Positions 5,389 to 5,468 of a stretch of DNA of 5,468 bases are shown piece by piece; position 1 is the first letter of the stretch, and every line of letters begins with the position of its first letter. Below the pieces are notes generated by a model that searched no databases, had not been told where the DNA came from, and saw nothing but the letters and a program-made list of their open reading frames with translations. Made by a program: the position numbers and the translations under genes. Source of the DNA: a bacterium (GTDB lineage: Bacteria; Patescibacteriota; Minisyncoccia; Phycocordibacterales; PALSA-1337); contig JAUYLM010000005.1 of NCBI GenBank assembly GCA_030698965.1, forward strand, positions 1 through 5,468. Direction: 5' to 3'.

Positions 5389-5468
5389 CTACCACCCTTT
5401 TATCTCCAATGCCTTTTCCGCTGCTTTCTGCTCCGCCTCCTGCTTGGAAAGACCCGTACCGACAGCAA
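5389..5468 (-). CDS. rnc: Ribonuclease III, C-terminal end (cut by window edge)
   Basis: RNase III cleaves double-stranded RNA, notably in rRNA precursor processing. Only the last 25 codons and the TAG stop are present; the gene continues beyond the right edge. The visible peptide, AVGTGLSKQEAEQKAAEKAL followed by EIKGW, matches the end of a double-stranded-RNA-binding domain: a G.G.S..EAEQ.AA..AL pattern forming the last helix, with the lysines that contact the RNA backbone. Immediate linkage to smc on the same strand (35-nt gap) is the classic rnc-smc arrangement and supports RNase III over other dsRBD proteins. The assignment rests on a short fragment plus context. Confidence 0.85.
   Translation of the reverse strand, partial: AVGTGLSKQEAEQKAAEKALEIKGW

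Noticed and set aside
1..5468. CRISPR array, insertion sequence, attachment site or replication origin
   Set aside because: No regularly spaced repeats, transposase motifs, flanking duplications or DnaA-box clusters were seen; genes fill almost the whole window.

Overview
The window looks like chromosomal housekeeping DNA from a small-genome bacterium, most likely of the Candidate Phyla Radiation (Patescibacteria, Parcubacteria-like). The clues are a short, hinge-poor SMC, an S16 that opens MLMIRLQRVGRK, compact versions of the other proteins, and start codons with no Shine-Dalgarno sequence. The lineage is an inference from how the proteins look; no search was run.

Layout, left to right. 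The 5' part of trmD is on the minus strand (runs off the left edge to 275). A 160-bp gap (276-435) holds the trmD leader, a 20+20 nt inverted repeat, and an intrinsic terminator for khpA. khpA (436-747, minus) follows. Next is a 100-bp gap with a near-consensus sigma70-type promoter and a tandem 10-mer. rpsP (848-1153, minus) is followed by a 60-bp divergent promoter region. rnr, encoding RNase R, is the only plus-strand gene (1214-3139). smc (3140-5353, minus) meets rnr tail to tail with no intergenic base. The last 25 codons of rnc, encoding RNase III, lie at the right edge (stop at 5389, minus).

Read on the minus strand the order is rnc - smc - [rnr inverted] - rpsP - khpA - trmD. This is the backbone of the widespread bacterial block rnc-smc-ftsY-ffh-rpsP-khpA-rimM-trmD. 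Here ftsY and ffh are missing between smc and rpsP, where an inverted rnr sits instead, and rimM is missing between khpA and trmD. The genes serve ribosome assembly and translation (S16, KhpA, TrmD), RNA processing and decay (RNase III, RNase R) and chromosome organisation (SMC).

The most notable points are: the SMC-type ATPase of 737 residues with complete ATPase motifs but no recognisable hinge or zinc hook; a terminator hairpin whose stem contains both back-to-back stop codons of rnr and smc; -10-like boxes 6-9 nt upstream of several start codons, suggesting leaderless mRNAs; exclusive use of TAG as stop codon in all five visible gene ends; and an unexplained long inverted repeat ahead of trmD. 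I found no mobile element, CRISPR array, RNA gene or clearly novel multi-gene system.
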